Shown here: positions 45,551 to 54,857 of the stretch, in pieces | Position numbering within the stretch: the first letter of the stretch is position 1 | How the letters are laid out: each line of letters opens with the position of its first letter | From: JAODBJ01 sp963782465 | GTDB taxonomy: Bacteria > Actinomycetota > Acidimicrobiia > IMCC26256 > PALSA-610 | DNA: 64,000 nucleotides | Direction of reading: 5' to 3' | NCBI GenBank assembly: GCA_963782465.1 | Contig: CAWAJR010000003.1 | Span: 310,001-374,000 of the forward strand | Notes under the pieces: generated by a model | Told to the model about the DNA's origin: nothing | Databases searched by the model: none | The model's input: only the letters and a program-made list of their open reading frames with translations | Translations under genes and position numbers: made by a program

Positions 45551-45581
45551 TTGACTTCAAGTGAACTTCAACTTCTACCAT
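45551..45581 (+). promoter_or_regulatory. SoxR-type promoter with 19-base spacer, leaderless
   Basis: TTGACT (45551-45556), 19 bases, then TACCAT (45576-45581). The spacer holds an imperfect inverted repeat (CTTCAAGT-GA-ACTTCAAC). A long spacer with a central dyad is the hallmark of MerR/SoxR-activated promoters. The transcript would start at or very near the ATG at 45588, so it is probably leaderless. Confidence 0.65.
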
Positions 45582-45587
45582 TACTGC

Positions 45588-46886
45588 ATGACGAATTCGG
45601 GATTGCACGACATCGACCCGTCCGACGCGCACGAAGCATTCGACCGCCGGCAGGTCGCCGCCTGGTCGCACCAGCAGCTCGTGGCCGCGGCCGCACGGGT
45701 TGTCGCGGTACCGCGCGCCGCGCCCGCCGACTCGTTCGTCTTGCACGCGCCGCTCGAACTGCTGGCCCGGGCCGCGCTGGTCCGGTACCTGGCGCCCCCG
45801 GCGATCGACGCCGCCCGGCGCCGCATCGTGTGGCTCGCCGCGAGCTACGAAGCCGCCGGCGACGCCGTCGCGACCCCGCCGCCGGTCGAGCACCCGACGC
45901 TCGACGCCGCCGCGGCCCATCTGATCGGCGCCATCCGGCACGGTGACCTCGATACCGTCGATCGCGATGCCTCGTTCCTCGGCGACCGGGCCACGCCGCA
46001 ACAGGCCCGCCGGCTGCTGATCGGCGCGCTGGCCCCCGCGCTCGCCGCCGCCGGGCACGCGCCGATCCTGACCAATCTCCTCCCGCACGGCGACGGTCGA
46101 TCGGCCCTCGTACGCGGCCCGGCCCGCGAGTTGGCCCGGCACCCCGAATGGCGCCTCGACTGGTTCGACGGGCTGACGGAGCCCGACGCGGCCGGCCACC
46201 GTTCCCCGAATTCCGAGGCGCTCGTCGACGCGCTGTGCGACGTACCGATGCTCGGCTTGCCCGGCAGCGACTTCATCTTCCCGATCATGCACCAGGTCCA
46301 AGACGGGGGCCTCGCGGCGAAATTGCTCACCGGGCCCGTCGAGGCCGCGACCGACACGCAGGCCGCGGCGCAACAGATCACGAGAGTCGCGGCGTGGTCG
46401 ATGCTGCAGGAACCGTCCGACTACGCCCCGTACGGCTGGACACACTGCCTCACCATGCCCCAAGCCGTCATGGCCCAAGCGGGCGACGGGTTGCCCCACC
46501 ACCGGGCCGTCGCGATCGCGGCGACGCACGTGGCGGGCTTTCGCGCCGCGCTCGGGCAGGTACACCTCCGGCCGGGTGCCGGACCCGGATCCGACGCCGG
46601 AGCGACCGCACCGGGCATCGCCGCCGACTGGCGCGACGGGCTCGACGGCGAACCGCCGACGGCCGCCCGGGCCGTGCTCGCCGCGCCGGCGACCGACGTC
46701 GCAGCCATCGTGAGGACGCTGGCCGAACGGGCGTCACGCCATCACGACGCGCACCTCGTGAAGTACACGCTGGCCTGCCTCGACGCCCGCCACGCCGACC
46801 CGCAATGCGAACGGCTCTACCTCGCGGCGGCCGCGTCGCTCGCGGCGTGGTGGTCGGCCCGGGCGAACGACGGGTTCTTCGGGTGA
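45588..46886 (+). CDS. Hypothetical protein, probable SoxR target
   Basis: 432 residues from an ATG at 45588; the promoter position supports this start over an upstream one at 45561. Ala-rich, helical, soluble, with no signal peptide. Notable patches are PEWRLDWFDGLTEPDA, DFIFPIMHQVQDGG, QEPSDYAPYGWTHCLTMPQA and a His-rich end SRHHDAHLVKYTLACLDARH. Single Cys and several His residues could bind metal or haem, but I recognise no family. The divergent soxR and shared promoter region imply a role in response to redox-active compounds. Confidence 0.68.
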   Translation: MTNSGLHDIDPSDAHEAFDRRQVAAWSHQQLVAAAARVVAVPRAAPADSFVLHAPLELLARAALVRYLAPPAIDAARRRIVWLAASYEAAGDAVATPPPVEHPTLDAAAAHLIGAIRHGDLDTVDRDASFLGDRATPQQARRLLIGALAPALAAAGHAPILTNLLPHGDGRSALVRGPARELARHPEWRLDWFDGLTEPDAAGHRSPNSEALVDALCDVPMLGLPGSDFIFPIMHQVQDGGLAAKLLTGPVEAATDTQAAAQQITRVAAWSMLQEPSDYAPYGWTHCLTMPQAVMAQAGDGLPHHRAVAIAATHVAGFRAALGQVHLRPGAGPGSDAGATAPGIAADWRDGLDGEPPTAARAVLAAPATDVAAIVRTLAERASRHHDAHLVKYTLACLDARHADPQCERLYLAAAASLAAWWSARANDGFFG

Positions 46887-46893
46887 TGCGCCC

Positions 46894-48183
46894 TCAGTGG
46901 CTCCCGCGCCGGGCGGTCGCGTCGATCACGACGGCGGCGAGCAGCACGATCGCGGTGACGATGTACTTCGACGCCGCCTCGAAGCCCTGCAGCCCCATGC
47001 CGTTGTCGATGGCCGCGATGACAATGCCGCCGAGCACGGCGTGCATCGCCTTCCCGCGGCCACCGAACAAGCTCGTGCCGCCGATGACCGCCGCGGCCAC
47101 GGCATAGAGCACGAGGTTGCCGCCGTCGAGGTTCGTCGACACCGAGCGCAACCGGGATGCGTAGATGATGCCCGCAACGCCGGCCGTCATCGATGCCAGC
47201 ATGAAACAGATCGTGCGGACCCGGGCGACGCTGATGCCGGCGCGCCGGGCCGCTTCGGTGTTGCCCCCGATCGCGTAGACGTAACGGCCGAACTTGGTGC
47301 GGGCCAGCAGGATCGTCCACATGGCCACGATGCCGAGAACGATCAGCAGCACCCAGGGCACACCGCGGATGGGGAGTAGCACCCCGCGGTTCGTGTTGCA
47401 GATCACGACGAGGACGACCCCGGCGAGCGCGCTGCCCGCGATCTTGGCGATCGTGAAGCTGAGCGGCGGGGCCACCAGCCCACTCGCGCGTCGGCGGCCG
47501 TCGCGACGCCAGTTAACCAGCGCGAAGAGCGCGACCACGACGATCATCACGATCCAGCTCACCGCCGGCGTGAGGTTCGCGTTGGCGAGGTCGTTGGTGA
47601 CTTTGTCCTGGATCGGGAGGGTGCCACCGTTGCCGAGCACCTTCAGCATCACGCCTTGCCAGCCGAGGAGCCCGGCGAGGGTCACGACGAACGACGGTAA
47701 GCCGAGACGGGTGATGAGCGTGCCCTGCAAGAGCCCGATCAGCGCGCAGATGACGATCGCGGCGAGGATCGCGCCCCACCACGGCCAGCTGCCGTGCTGG
47801 CTGGTGAGCAACTCGGCGACGACGACACCGGCGATGCCGCCGACGAACCCGGCTGAGAGGTCGATCTCGCCGAGCAGGAGCACCCACACCTCGGCCATCG
47901 CGAGGAGCATGTAGGTGGAGCCCTGCACCATCAGGTTGACGAGGTTCCCGGCGGTGAGGAACTTCGAATTGAGGCTCTGGAAGATCGCACCGATCAGGAC
48001 GAGACCGACGATGACCGGGAGCGCGCCGCTCTCGCCGCCCCGCAGCCGAGCGAACCACGCCTTGACGTAGTCGATGAGCGAGTCCGCCGCGATGCTCGGC
48101 GGCATCACGACCTGTGCGGCCTCGTCTTCCTCGGGCGGCAGGTTCTCCGCCGCGCCGGCGGCGGGGTCGTCGACACGGGCCAT
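46894..48183 (-). CDS. Sugar ABC importer permease (XylH-like)
   Basis: 429 residues from an ATG at 48183. About ten helices in the BPD_transp_2 pattern, with GEIDLSAGFVGGIAGVVVAELL, SFVVTLAGLLGWQGVML and NTEAARRAGISVARVRTICFMLASMTAGVAGI (the coupling loop). It has the long central region typical of the xylose-type permease rather than RbsC. It is the last gene of the importer operon, two bases after the ATPase gene. Confidence 0.9.
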   Translation of the reverse strand: MARVDDPAAGAAENLPPEEDEAAQVVMPPSIAADSLIDYVKAWFARLRGGESGALPVIVGLVLIGAIFQSLNSKFLTAGNLVNLMVQGSTYMLLAMAEVWVLLLGEIDLSAGFVGGIAGVVVAELLTSQHGSWPWWGAILAAIVICALIGLLQGTLITRLGLPSFVVTLAGLLGWQGVMLKVLGNGGTLPIQDKVTNDLANANLTPAVSWIVMIVVVALFALVNWRRDGRRRASGLVAPPLSFTIAKIAGSALAGVVLVVICNTNRGVLLPIRGVPWVLLIVLGIVAMWTILLARTKFGRYVYAIGGNTEAARRAGISVARVRTICFMLASMTAGVAGIIYASRLRSVSTNLDGGNLVLYAVAAAVIGGTSLFGGRGKAMHAVLGGIVIAAIDNGMGLQGFEAASKYIVTAIVLLAAVVIDATARRGSH

Positions 48184-48185
48184 CG

Positions 48186-49046
48186 TCAGGCCTTCCGTTC
48201 CCGCTCCGCGCGGTCACCGTCGGCCGCGTTCTGGGAGCTGCTGTCGGATGTGCGCTCGGTCCGCCCGGTTGTCATGTAGTCGACGACGATCTGGCGGTCG
48301 AACTCCGACGCCGGCCCCGTCGCGACCATGTGCCCGAGGTAGAGGATCGCGAGCCGATCGGCGACCTCGAACACATCGTTCATGTTGTGGGAGATGATGA
48401 TCACACCGAGCCCGCGGTCGGCCAGCCGGCGCACGAGGTCGAGGACCATCCGGGTCTGCGCGACGCCGAGCGCGGCCGTCGGCTCGTCCATGATCACGAG
48501 CTTCGAGTTCCAGAGCACCGCCTTGGCGATCGCGACCGCCTGGCGTTGGCCGCCCGACAGCGACGCGACCGGTTGGCGGATCGAGCGCACGGACGTGACC
48601 GACAGGCTGGCCAGTGTCTCCGTCGCGGCGCGCTCCATGTCTTCCTCGTTCAACAACGAGGCGCCCGTGCGTTCCCGGCCGAGGAACATGTTCTGGACGA
48701 TGTCGAGGTTGTCGCACAGCGCGAGGTCTTGGTACACGGTTTCGATACCGAGGCGTTCCGCGTCGCGTGGCGTGCGGATACTCACCGGTTGGCCGTTCCA
48801 GTAGATCTGGCCGCCGTCGGGCGTGTGGATCCCGGCGATGCATTTGATCAGCACCGACTTGCCGGCGCCGTTGTCGCCGGCCAGTGCGGTGACCTGGCCC
48901 GCGGGCACCACCAGGTCGACGTCGGTCAACGCCTGCACCGGACCGAACCGTTTGACGATGCCGCGCAGTTCGAGCAGGGGAGCGGTGCCGGTGTTCCCGG
49001 ACGGTTCCGGGCCCGTCGCATTCGACGGCTCGCTCGTGATCACCAT
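48186..49046 (-). CDS. Sugar ABC importer ATPase (single domain)
   Basis: 286 residues from an ATG with AAGGTGA about seven bases before. Walker A AGDNGAGKSVLIK, Q-loop VYQDLALCDNLD, signature SLSGGQRQAVAIAKA, Walker B LVIMDEPTAALG and H-loop ISHN are all intact. It has one nucleotide-binding domain, unlike RbsA, which has two, as found in xylose/fructose-type systems of actinobacteria. It lies between the binding protein gene (121 bases) and the permease gene. Confidence 0.92.
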   Translation of the reverse strand: MVITSEPSNATGPEPSGNTGTAPLLELRGIVKRFGPVQALTDVDLVVPAGQVTALAGDNGAGKSVLIKCIAGIHTPDGGQIYWNGQPVSIRTPRDAERLGIETVYQDLALCDNLDIVQNMFLGRERTGASLLNEEDMERAATETLASLSVTSVRSIRQPVASLSGGQRQAVAIAKAVLWNSKLVIMDEPTAALGVAQTRMVLDLVRRLADRGLGVIIISHNMNDVFEVADRLAILYLGHMVATGPASEFDRQIVVDYMTTGRTERTSDSSSQNAADGDRAERERKA

Positions 49047-49167
49047 CGTCGGTCACCTTCCCAAGAGCCAAACCGGGCTGCACCCACGGTGCGTCGGTGC
49101 AGCCCGGTCCGTTCATGATCGCACTCGCACAATCCTCCCGATTGTGCTCGCACGACGACTTGCCCGG

Positions 49168-50385
49168 CTACGGGGTGATACCCGCCGCCGTGCACGCGGC
49201 CGCCACGGCGCCGGTGCAAATGTCGGATGCCTTCACGAACTTGTCCTTGATGACGGTGTCGTTCATGTTGGCGGCAGTGACCGATTCCGGCGTCAACAGC
49301 ACGGAGGGGACATCCCTGACCGTGTTGTTGGTCGAGCCGTTCACCAGCGAAGCAGGCGGGGTCTCACCGGCACGCACGTAGAGCGCAACCGCGACCGCGG
49401 CCTGGGCTTCGACGTAGATCGGCTTGTAGACCGACATGCACTGGTAGCCGGTGAGGATGTTCTGCATCCCCTGCAGGGTGGCGTCCTGGCCAGTGACCGG
49501 GATCTTCTTCGCCGGGATGTTGTTGGTCTTGAGCACCGAGATCACCGAGTTGCCGATCCCGTCGTTGGCCGCGACCACGGCGTTGATGTTCGGGTGCGCG
49601 GTGTACTGCTGCTGGAAGTTGGTGAGCGCCTTCTGGTTGTCCCAGGTACCGGCGGGCTCACCGACCTTCGTGTAGGCACCGCTGTCGAACTTCGGCTTCA
49701 ACACCTCGTTGTAGCCCTGTGCGAACAGTGTCGCGTTGTTGTCGGTCGGGTCGCCGTCCATCTCGAGCACCTGCGGCTTCTGGACGTTCCAGGCCGAGAT
49801 GCAGTCGACGAGGCCCTGGCCGATCGTCTTGCCGACGACGACGTTGTCGAAGCTGATGTAGTAGCTCGAGTCGCCCTTGAGGGTGAGGCGGTCGTAGTCG
49901 ATGGTCGCGACGCCCTTGGCCTTCGCGTTCTGTTCGATCGCGGCGCCGCTGCCCGAGTCGAGCGGGTCGATCAGCAGCACGCTCGCCCCATTCGTGATCG
50001 CCGCTTCGGCCTGGGTCTGCATCGTGCTCTTGCTGCCCTGCGCGTTCGTGATGATGAAGTCGCTGGACGACAAGCCGGCCGCCTCGAAGGCCTGCTTCAG
50101 GTACGGCGCGTCGAACGCCACGTAGCGCGCCGACGACTGGGTGTCGGGGAGGAGGACCCCGATCTTGCCCGTCCCCTTCGATGCCAGGTCCTTCAGCTGG
50201 GCCATGGCCGAGAAGTCGTTGGTGAAGTCTTTCGGTGAGATATTGACGGTCGACGAGCTGCCGGCCGTGGTCGTCGTCGACCCGTTGCTCGACGATGACG
50301 ACTTGCTGCTGCCACAGGCGGTCATCGCAAGGCTCGTGAGGGCAACCGTGCCCAGCACGCCTATTCGCTTGAGCGACACGTTCAT
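49168..50385 (-). CDS. Sugar-binding lipoprotein of ABC importer (XylF-like)
   Basis: 405 residues from an ATG with AGGAGAC at the right distance. Lipoprotein signal ending MTAC-GSS, a Ser/Thr linker, then a type-1 periplasmic-binding fold: KIGVLLPDTQSSARYVAFDAPYLKQAFEAAG, LLIDPLDSGSGAAIEQNAKAKGVATIDYDRL, GDPTDNNATLFAQGYNEVL, AVVAANDGIGNSVISVLK, VTGQDATLQGMQNILTGYQCMSVYK. The xylose/pentose-binding group is the best fit. First gene of the importer operon; the ~230 bases before it hold the promoter, with no clear operator seen. No catabolic genes are next to it. Confidence 0.91.
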   Translation of the reverse strand: MNVSLKRIGVLGTVALTSLAMTACGSSKSSSSSNGSTTTTAGSSSTVNISPKDFTNDFSAMAQLKDLASKGTGKIGVLLPDTQSSARYVAFDAPYLKQAFEAAGLSSSDFIITNAQGSKSTMQTQAEAAITNGASVLLIDPLDSGSGAAIEQNAKAKGVATIDYDRLTLKGDSSYYISFDNVVVGKTIGQGLVDCISAWNVQKPQVLEMDGDPTDNNATLFAQGYNEVLKPKFDSGAYTKVGEPAGTWDNQKALTNFQQQYTAHPNINAVVAANDGIGNSVISVLKTNNIPAKKIPVTGQDATLQGMQNILTGYQCMSVYKPIYVEAQAAVAVALYVRAGETPPASLVNGSTNNTVRDVPSVLLTPESVTAANMNDTVIKDKFVKASDICTGAVAAACTAAGITP

Positions 50386-50619
50386 GCCGTCTCCTGTTCT
50401 TGTGGTGGACATGCTCCTGTAACAGAGACCCGGGCGGATCCTACGTCCGGCCCCCCGGTGTGCCCCGCCGGGCATTCCCCGCCAAAACGCGATGTGAAAC
50501 CGAGGCGACGCGACCGAAGGCGACAATCTCCATGCGCCAGGATCTGCCTTGCGGCCCGGCGAGCCTGACGGCCGGAAGCCCGATCCCGGCCGGCACTCGG
50601 AAGAAGGGAACACGCGGCG

Positions 50620-51444
50620 ATGAACAGCCCGTCCAGCAGCAAACCCGGCGAGGTGTACACCCACGGTCACCACGCTTCAGTGTTGCGCAGCCACTCCTGG
50701 CGCACCGCGGAGAACTCGGCCGCGTACCTCCTCGACGCGCTCTTCTCCGGCGCCGACGTGCTCGACGTCGGTTGTGGGCCGGGAACGATCACCCTCGACT
50801 TCGCGGCGCGGGTGACGCCCGGGACGGTGGTCGGCATCGACGCGTCCGCGGAGGTGGTCGCCACCGCGGAGCGAGCGCGGCTCGATGCCGGGGCCGCGAA
50901 CGCGTCGTTCCGGACCGGCGACGTGTACCACCTCGACTTCACCGATTCCTCGTTCGACATCGTGCACGCGCACCAGGTGCTCCAACACCTCACCGACCCG
51001 GTCGCCGCGCTGCGCGAGATGCGTCGCGTCGTCCGGCCCGGCGGCATCGTCGCCGCCCGCGACGGCGACTATGCGTCGTTCGCCTGGGCGCCGCGCGACC
51101 CGCTGCTCGACCGGTGGAACGAGCTGTACCACCAGGTCACGCAGCGCAACGGCGGCGAAGCCGACGCCGGCCGTTTCCTGCTCGGATGGGCACAGCAGGC
51201 CGGGTTGCGCGACATCGTTGCGACCAGCTCGACGTGGACCTTCGCCGATCCCGCCGCCCGCCAGTGGTGGGGCGGGTTGTGGGCCGAACGGGTCGAGGCG
51301 TCCGCACTCGGCGAGCAGGCCATCGCGTACGGCCTGAGCGACCGCGAGGAACTCGCGGCGATCGCCGCCGCGTGGCGGCGCTTCGCCGACCAGCCCGACG
51401 GCATGTTCATCGTGCCGAGCGGCGAAATCCGCGGGCGGCGATGA
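50620..51444 (+). CDS. SAM-dependent methyltransferase (UbiE-like)
   Basis: 274 residues from an ATG with GAAGGGA before it. Motif I LDVGCGPGTIT, acidic loop GIDASAEVV, motif post-I GDVYHLDFTDSSFDIVHAHQVLQHL, motif III RVVRPGGIVAARDGD. Methyl acceptor unknown. It is divergent from the sugar-binding protein gene (234 bases between starts) and convergent with the PRC-barrel gene. Confidence 0.88.
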   Translation: MNSPSSSKPGEVYTHGHHASVLRSHSWRTAENSAAYLLDALFSGADVLDVGCGPGTITLDFAARVTPGTVVGIDASAEVVATAERARLDAGAANASFRTGDVYHLDFTDSSFDIVHAHQVLQHLTDPVAALREMRRVVRPGGIVAARDGDYASFAWAPRDPLLDRWNELYHQVTQRNGGEADAGRFLLGWAQQAGLRDIVATSSTWTFADPAARQWWGGLWAERVEASALGEQAIAYGLSDREELAAIAAAWRRFADQPDGMFIVPSGEIRGRR

Positions 51445-51461
51445 CCGCGAGATGGGCGCCG

Positions 51462-52070
51462 TCAGGGCTCGTCGGCGATGCGCTGCTCTTCGGCGCGTGC
51501 TTCGTCGCGGGTCCAGCGCAGCACGACGCGCTCGTTGTGGAGCGACGCGATCGCCGGCTCCGGCGCGAACGCATAGTGGTGGCGCAGCAGCCCTCGTTCG
51601 ATCCCGATCCGGGTCACCCGGTTCTCGCCGTCGATCTCGATCTCGATGAGATGGCCGAGCACGGCGTGGCCCTCGCCCTCCACCTCGCTCCCGGCCCGTA
51701 ATTCGATCTCGTCGGGCGGGAGACGGTCGTAGCTCACCGTGACCGGTTCGAGGGGGCTCGAGTAGGGGTTCGGCATCACTTCGGCCAGCGACAGGGCGAG
51801 GCGGCGCGGATCGTCGGCATCCAAGACGGTCGTGCCCTCGATCAACTCGTAGCCGTTGTAGGTCGCGGCGTCGTCGGCGAGTACGACGACCTCCTTCACC
51901 CGCCGCGCCTTTTCGATGGGCACGAGCCGGGCCGTCCACTCCGCCCGGCCGGTCTGCACCAGCATGTGCGTGACCGTGCGGTCGCCGGGGCGCACGACGA
52001 ATCCTTCGACGTGGCCGACTTCCGTTTCGTCGCTCGTACGTACGGGCGCACCGATGAAGAACGACTGCAC
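51462..52070 (-). CDS. PRC-barrel domain protein
   Basis: 202 residues from a GTG at 52070; ATGs at 52133 and 52127 give a longer N-terminus without better signals. The start VQSFFIGAPVRTSDETEVGHVEGFVVRPGDRTVTHMLVQ is a PRC-barrel, followed by a second barrel-like part ending NRVTRIGIERGLL. Such domains occur in stress and RNA-processing proteins; function here is unknown. It is soluble and acidic towards the C-terminus. Confidence 0.68.
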   Translation of the reverse strand: MQSFFIGAPVRTSDETEVGHVEGFVVRPGDRTVTHMLVQTGRAEWTARLVPIEKARRVKEVVVLADDAATYNGYELIEGTTVLDADDPRRLALSLAEVMPNPYSSPLEPVTVSYDRLPPDEIELRAGSEVEGEGHAVLGHLIEIEIDGENRVTRIGIERGLLRHHYAFAPEPAIASLHNERVVLRWTRDEARAEEQRIADEP

Positions 52071-52193
52071 GGCGCGGATTCTGCCCCATATCCCGGCGGC
52101 ATGGCGGAACGGCGCGGCTGCCCGCATCGCCATTTCGCGCCGATGCCCGGCAAAGTGCACAAGCCGGACGGTGTGCGTCGCTAGCGTGGCTGC

Positions 52194-52577
52194 GTGACGA
52201 CTCCGCAGGTTGAACGCCGCCGGCACCACCGCTACCCCGCGGTGTTCAAGGTGCACTGCACCCGCATCGGCAAGGACAACCTCGACGCCGAAGTACAGGC
52301 GCTCGACGTCAGCTTGAGCGGCCTGAGAATCGTCGCGCCGCGCGGCGTCGCCGCCGGCGACGTGCTGTCGCTCGTGCTCAACCCGTCCGACCCGATCCAG
52401 ACGACGGGCATCGTGGTCGCCTGCCGGCCCGCCTACGACGTACGGGGCCGCCGCGAAGCGCACATCGCGTTCACGAAGGTCACCGCAACGGTGCAGAAGC
52501 AACTCGACCGGCTGATCGACCTCGTCGAACCCGAGCGCGGTTCCACGACCCGGGCTCAGAACACCTCGGGCACGTAG
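52194..52577 (+). CDS. PilZ domain protein (cyclic-di-GMP binding)
   Basis: 127 residues from a GTG at 52194. The two c-di-GMP contacts of PilZ are present: R-x-x-x-R in VERRRHHRYPA and D-x-S-x-x-G in DVSLSGLRI. No fused effector is present, so it acts as a small adaptor. It is in the same window as the GGDEF-EAL protein. Its 3' end overlaps the convergent PPK2 gene by 22 bases. Confidence 0.85.
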   Translation: MTTPQVERRRHHRYPAVFKVHCTRIGKDNLDAEVQALDVSLSGLRIVAPRGVAAGDVLSLVLNPSDPIQTTGIVVACRPAYDVRGRREAHIAFTKVTATVQKQLDRLIDLVEPERGSTTRAQNTSGT

Positions 52578-53410
52578 GTCTGGTCTTCGAGCGGCGGCCG
52601 GACGTAGTCGTCCTGTTGCCGTGGTGGGAGCACGACGGTCGCCGACGTGACGTCGCGGTAGGGCAGCAGGCTCAACAGGTGATGGATGCAATTCAGGTGC
52701 GCGCGCCGTTTGTCTTCGGCGTTCACCACCCACCACGGCGACCACTTCGTATCGGTGAAGCGGAACATCTCGTCCTTGGCGCGCGAGTAGTCGACGAAGT
52801 GCGCCCGGGAGCGAAGGTCCATGTCGGAGAGCTTCCAGCGCTTGTCGGGGTTGCGGGCGCGTTCGAGGAACCGATGCTCCTGCTCGGCGTCGCTGATGGA
52901 GAACCAGTACTTCACGAGGAAGAGGTCGGAACGGAGGAGCATCCGTTCGAACTCGGGGCACGACCGCAGGAACTCCTCGTACTCGGCGTCGGTGCAGAAA
53001 CCCATGACATGTTCGACGCCGGCGCGGTTGTACCAACTCCGGTCGAAGAGGACGATCTCACCGCCGGCGGGGAGATGCTCGATGTAACGCTGGAAGTACC
53101 ACTGGGAACGCTCGCGTTCGGTCGGTTTGTCGAGCGCGACGACCCGGACGACGCGGGGGTTGGTGCGTTCCGTGATGCGTTTGATCGTGCTGCCTTTCCC
53201 GGCCGCGTCGCGGCCTTCGAAGAGCACGCACACCTTCAGCCCTTCGCGCTTCACCCACTCCTGGAACTTCACGAGTTCGCGTTGGAGGCGCAGCAGCTCG
53301 CGGTCGTAGAGGGACCGCTTCAAGCGCTTCGCCGGCACGGCGGCCGGCCCGTGGGCAACGGTCGGGTCGGTTGCGAGCCGGTGCGCCGGCGGTTGATCGT
53401 GCCCGCTCAC
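52556..53410 (-). CDS. ppk2: Polyphosphate kinase 2
   Basis: 284 residues from a GTG at 53410. PPK2 features: Walker A GRDAAGKGSTIKR, Walker B-like VLFDRSWYNRAGVEHVMG with the lid segment, and YWFSISDAEQEHRFLERARNPDKRWKLSDMD. It transfers phosphate between polyphosphate and nucleoside diphosphates, with the single-domain class I arrangement (ADP). It is convergent with the PilZ gene. Confidence 0.94.
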   Translation of the reverse strand: MSGHDQPPAHRLATDPTVAHGPAAVPAKRLKRSLYDRELLRLQRELVKFQEWVKREGLKVCVLFEGRDAAGKGSTIKRITERTNPRVVRVVALDKPTERERSQWYFQRYIEHLPAGGEIVLFDRSWYNRAGVEHVMGFCTDAEYEEFLRSCPEFERMLLRSDLFLVKYWFSISDAEQEHRFLERARNPDKRWKLSDMDLRSRAHFVDYSRAKDEMFRFTDTKWSPWWVVNAEDKRRAHLNCIHHLLSLLPYRDVTSATVVLPPRQQDDYVRPPLEDQTYVPEVF

Positions 53411-53469
53411 GGGACCGACGCTAATCGAAGCCCGATCGCCCACCGACCGGGTCGGTACGGTGTCGGGCC

Positions 53470-54177
53470 GTGTTCGATCATCCGGTGCACGCCGTGCTGC
53501 TCGATGCCGGCGGCGTGCTGCTCCTCCCCGACCCGGCGGCGATGCGGCGCGCCCTGGCACCCTTCGGCGTGCGCCCCGACGACGAGCAGGTGTGGCGCGC
53601 CCACTACGCGGGGACACGCGAGATCGACCGTCTCGGGGTGGTCGACTGGCGGTCGGCCGACCGGACGATCGCGATCATGCTCGGTGTCCCCGACGCGTTC
53701 GTCGACGACGCGGTCGAACCGATCGAGTCGGTCTACCTGAGCGAGTCGTGGGTGCCGGTGCCCGGGATCGGCGCCGCCTTGCTGGCGTTGCAACGCTCGG
53801 GTATGGCCCTCGCCGTCGTGTCGAACGCGGGCGGCACCATGGAGAACCAGTTGCTCTCGCACCGGATCTGCGCGGTGAACGCGAGCGGTGTGCCCATCGG
53901 CGACGAGTTCGCCGAGGTCGCGATCGTCGTCGATTCGCACGTCGTCGGGATCGAAAAGCCCGATCCGCGCATCTTCGACATTGCCTTGGCGCAACTCGAT
54001 GTCGACCGGGCGCACACGCTGTACGTCGGCGACACGGTGTTCTTCGATGTCGAGGGGGCGCGGGCCGCCGGCCTTGCCCCCGTGCACGTCGACCCGTGGG
54101 GGTTCTGCCCGCTCGAGGATCACCCGCACGTCGCGTCGCTGGCCGCGCTGGTCGATCATCTCGTCGCCGCGACCTGA
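53470..54177 (+). CDS. HAD-superfamily hydrolase
   Basis: 235 residues from a GTG at 53470. HAD motifs: I as LLDAGGVLL (D-x-G; the second Asp is replaced by Gly, as in some HADs), II as VVSNAGG, III Lys in GIEKPDPRIF and IV as YVGDTVFFDVEGARAAG. Likely a phosphatase-like enzyme, though the missing second Asp of motif I weakens the acid-base role. Divergent from ppk2, 59 bases apart. Confidence 0.83.
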   Translation: MFDHPVHAVLLDAGGVLLLPDPAAMRRALAPFGVRPDDEQVWRAHYAGTREIDRLGVVDWRSADRTIAIMLGVPDAFVDDAVEPIESVYLSESWVPVPGIGAALLALQRSGMALAVVSNAGGTMENQLLSHRICAVNASGVPIGDEFAEVAIVVDSHVVGIEKPDPRIFDIALAQLDVDRAHTLYVGDTVFFDVEGARAAGLAPVHVDPWGFCPLEDHPHVASLAALVDHLVAAT

Positions 54178-54194
54178 AGCGGCGGCGCCGCGGT

Positions 54195-54800
54195 TCAACC
54201 GGGTCGCACGACCCAGTCGTCGGGACGCGAGGTGAAACCGTCGACCAGCCGGGTGGTCGGGGTGCGCGCGACCGCGCCGGTCGAGCGCAGCTCTTCTACC
54301 GCGGCGACCGGGTCGGGATCAGCGAAGAGGCGCCGATCGTCGAACGACAATGCGGCCTGACCGGTTGCGTCGACCGTCCAGTACGAGGCTTCGAGCGCGA
54401 TCCCAGACGGATCGGTGAAGTAGATCGACTTGATGAACCCGTGGTCGACGACGTCGGTCACCTCGCAGTCGGCCGCCTTCAGACGGTTGCGCATCGCCAG
54501 GAGGGCGTCTTCGTCGGCGAGGGCCAACGAGAGGTGGTCGAATTGCACCGCGGCCCGCTCGGGCACCCCGGCCGGCTTGGCGAACGCCTCCGGGTCGAGG
54601 TCGCGGTACTCGAAGAACGCGAGCGTGTTGCCGGCGCCGATCTCGAAGAAATAGTGGCGGAACTGAGGCGTCCCGATGGTCGCGACAAGCCGCGCACCGA
54701 GGACCCCGGCGTAGAAACGCACGGTGTCGTCCATGTTGCCCGTGATCAACGCGAGGTGGTTGATCCCGCGCCACTTCGGTGCCGGTTCGCTGGTGGGCAT
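54195..54800 (-). CDS. VOC (glyoxalase-fold) protein
   Basis: 201 residues from an ATG with GAGGAGGT. One VOC module: INHLALITGNMDDTVRFYAGVLGARLV, HYFFEIGAGNTLAFFEY, then FDHLSLALADEDALLAM and YFTDPSGIALEASYW with the metal-binding His and Glu. The C-terminal ~50 residues extend the fold. Ring-cleavage or lyase activity is possible; the substrate is unknown. The gene is followed at 57 bases by the TPP enzyme on the same strand order. Confidence 0.85.
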   Translation of the reverse strand: MPTSEPAPKWRGINHLALITGNMDDTVRFYAGVLGARLVATIGTPQFRHYFFEIGAGNTLAFFEYRDLDPEAFAKPAGVPERAAVQFDHLSLALADEDALLAMRNRLKAADCEVTDVVDHGFIKSIYFTDPSGIALEASYWTVDATGQAALSFDDRRLFADPDPVAAVEELRSTGAVARTPTTRLVDGFTSRPDDWVVRPG

Positions 54801-54857
54801 GTCGACGACCTCCTCGAAGGGTTCACGCGCCGCACGCTCACGGTAGCGCCGTCTCGT

